Made by a program: the position numbers and the translations under genes
The notes under the pieces: model-generated
What the model saw: the letters and a program-made list of their open reading frames with translations, nothing else
Told to the model about the DNA's origin: nothing
Databases searched by the model: none
In this document: piece after piece, positions 6,067-6,948 of the stretch
Numbering within the stretch: the first letter of the stretch is position 1
Layout of the letters: the number at the start of each line of letters is the position of its first letter
NCBI GenBank assembly: GCA_017634255.1
Contig: JAGBNT010000025.1
Span: 1-6,948 of the forward strand
Direction: 5' to 3'
Length of the DNA stretch: 6,948 bases
Source: Lachnospiraceae bacterium
Lineage (GTDB): Bacteria > Bacillota_A > Clostridia > Lachnospirales > Lachnospiraceae

Positions 6067-6738
6067 TTATGCTTCGACCTGTGTGGCTGCATTAACGGAA
6101 TTAGCTTCCTCAGCCCACTTATTGAATTTTTCCTTTACTGCGTCGTAGGTCTTCTGGCTGATCTCGGGCAGATCGGTTCCCCATGTATCGGTAGCCTGCT
6201 TAAATCCCTTTTCAAAAGCATCGAAAAGCTCATTTGCCTTGGAAGGATCGTTGCCGGCAAGTGCCTTTGCAAAATCAAGGATCCTGTCAGAGGTCTGTTC
6301 AACGCCCCAGTAGCCGTCTTCTGCCACATCCTTTTGAGCCTGCTCCCTTGTTGCTTCGTCAACTTCAAAATCCCCGCTTGCAAGATAGCGGTACATTGAC
6401 TCATCATTGGAAGCTATGGCAGAGGCTTTTCCCTGACCCAGCAGCAGCTTTTCAACAATTGAGCGAAGCTGTGCAGTGCTGGCATCTGCTGCAGCCTTGA
6501 GCTTATCTATGGTTGCGGTATCCTGCTTGTAGGTTGCGGATTTAACTGTAACCTTATCCGCATCATCGCCTTTTTCATATACAACTCCGGTATCTGCGGC
6601 GGCAGCGGCAGTAGCGGAAGCATTGGCTGTTAAAGCAGCCTCGGTGCTCTCCTTTTTGGCTGTGCCGGAAACAGTATCGGTGTAATTTGTGTAATCATTG
6701 ACTGAATTAACTGAATTTACTGAATTAATCGTGCTCAT
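6067..6738 (-). CDS. Protein of unknown function, cysteine-free, sigma-D-type promoter
   Basis: 223 residues; no enzyme motif recognised. Start chosen at 6738: the binding site AAGGAGGT (6754-6747 on this strand) has its GGAGG 9 bases from this ATG, whereas the in-frame ATG at 6744 would be only 3 bases away. The N-terminus has three NSV repeats, then a Ser/Thr/Ala-rich low-complexity stretch (to about 50), then a charged, mainly helical region with two parts (about 75-115 and 145-210). The C-terminal part has SDRILDFAKALAGNDPSK, EKGFKQATDTWG and ISQKTYDAVKEKF; from memory this resembles an uncharacterised module in proteins of Gram-positive and proteobacterial flagellated species, possibly DUF5610-like. 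No cysteine, no signal peptide and no membrane segment are present. A sigma-D-like promoter suggests a late flagellar or chemotaxis regulon. A flagellar-export substrate or structural accessory protein is possible; function unproven. Confidence 0.85.
   Translation of the reverse strand: MSTINSVNSVNSVNDYTNYTDTVSGTAKKESTEAALTANASATAAAAADTGVVYEKGDDADKVTVKSATYKQDTATIDKLKAAADASTAQLRSIVEKLLLGQGKASAIASNDESMYRYLASGDFEVDEATREQAQKDVAEDGYWGVEQTSDRILDFAKALAGNDPSKANELFDAFEKGFKQATDTWGTDLPEISQKTYDAVKEKFNKWAEEANSVNAATQVEA
6701..6727 (-). repeat. Three tandem 9-bp units in the 5' coding end of the orphan gene
   Basis: ACTGAATTA (6701-6709), ACTGAATTT (6710-6718) and ACTGAATTA (6719-6727) on the + strand encode three N-S-V triplets, read on the - strand just after the start. 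As units are 9 bp, gain or loss would keep the frame and change only the N-terminal length. NSVN also recurs near the C-terminus. Confidence 0.85.
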
Positions 6739-6795
6739 TGGCATATACCTCCTTGTAATCAATAAGACTCCTGATATTCCTGCTACTCAAACTCT

Positions 6796-6823
6796 ATATC
6801 GGCAGGTATTAAGAGAAAGATAA
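6796..6823 (-). promoter_or_regulatory. Sigma-D (sigma-28) type flagellar promoter
   Basis: On the - strand, GCCGATAT (6803-6796) matches the B. subtilis sigma-D -10 consensus exactly. TTATCTTT (6823-6816) stands at the -35 place, 12 bases upstream, with five of eight bases like TAAAGTTT; the TAAA core is poor. Transcription would start near 6789, giving a leader of about 50 bases to the ATG at 6738. A-tract and T-tract DNA lies just upstream. Confidence 0.7.
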
Positions 6824-6948
6824 GTCTTTTTTTAAAAAATTTTTGTAAATATTTAGTTACTGTTCACAGGCAATGTCATTCACTTTAGAATGTGATTTCC
6901 TTATATAGTTAGTTATGCACTGACATACTGTATACTTAAGCTTTTTTA
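6824..6948. other. AT-rich gene-free end of window
   Basis: I see no gene here. 6827-6845 is runs of T and A directly upstream of the sigma-D-like promoter, possibly an UP-like element. CATTC/GAATG around 6878-6893 could form a small hairpin but is too short to call. TATACT at 6931-6936 lacks a good -35. A neighbouring gene may begin beyond the right edge. Confidence 0.4.

Noticed and set aside
6016..6399. Open frame on the + strand opposite the orphan gene
   Set aside because: It starts inside the bidirectional terminator and its Cys/Leu-rich translation is the reverse image of a gene with a strong ribosome binding site, a promoter and its own stop before the terminator.
6850..6870. Second sigma-D-like promoter upstream on the - strand (TAAAGTG followed by GCCTGTGA)
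   Set aside because: The spacing is too short and the -10 half matches poorly.
1..6948. Mobile element, CRISPR array, toxin-antitoxin or phage-defence genes
   Set aside because: No transposase, integrase, repeat-spacer pattern, terminal inverted repeats or small overlapping gene pair is visible on either strand.

Overview
The window looks like chromosomal DNA of a motile, low-to-moderate-GC Gram-positive anaerobe of the Clostridia, most likely the Lachnospiraceae (Butyrivibrio/Roseburia type). This is inference. The grounds are strong AGGAGG-type ribosome binding sites, frequent ATA and AGA/AGG codons, a clostridial-style small SRP RNA, an FGGY kinase of a type I associate from memory with Lachnospiraceae, and a promoter resembling the flagellar sigma-D (sigma-28) class.

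Layout, left to right. (1) Positions 2-1156 (+) hold the 3' part of a gene with two HD-GYP-like domains, the first degenerate and the second with an intact HHExxDGxGYP signature. (2) Positions 1162-1292 (+) hold an SRP RNA closed by a 24-bp end helix and carrying the conserved domain IV. (3) Positions 1366-4235 (+) hold a three-gene run: a short-chain-type NAD-dependent sugar epimerase/dehydratase, a fusion of an HddC-like sugar-1-phosphate nucleotidyltransferase with a GmhB-like phosphatase, and a GmhA-like SIS-domain isomerase. Together these suggest a nucleotide-activated heptose, probably of the GDP-heptose type, for a surface glycan. The anomeric (HddA-type) kinase the known pathway needs is not in the window. 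(4) Positions 4365-5966 (+) hold an FGGY sugar kinase with its own leader and a likely promoter, ending at a strong stem-loop. (5) Positions 6067-6738 (-) hold a convergent gene for a cysteine-free protein of unknown function. It shares the bidirectional terminator and is preceded by a sequence matching the sigma-D -10 element (GCCGATAT) exactly.

How they may work together: genes 3a-3c look like one operon for making an activated sugar. The kinase is probably a separate catabolic unit for a ketose. The HD-GYP protein and the sigma-D-type gene point to a motile cell that uses cyclic-dinucleotide signalling. I see no mobile element, CRISPR array, tRNA or phage gene. The least explained items are the sigma-D-type orphan gene, the divergent heptose enzymes with a missing kinase step, and the degenerate tandem HD-GYP protein.
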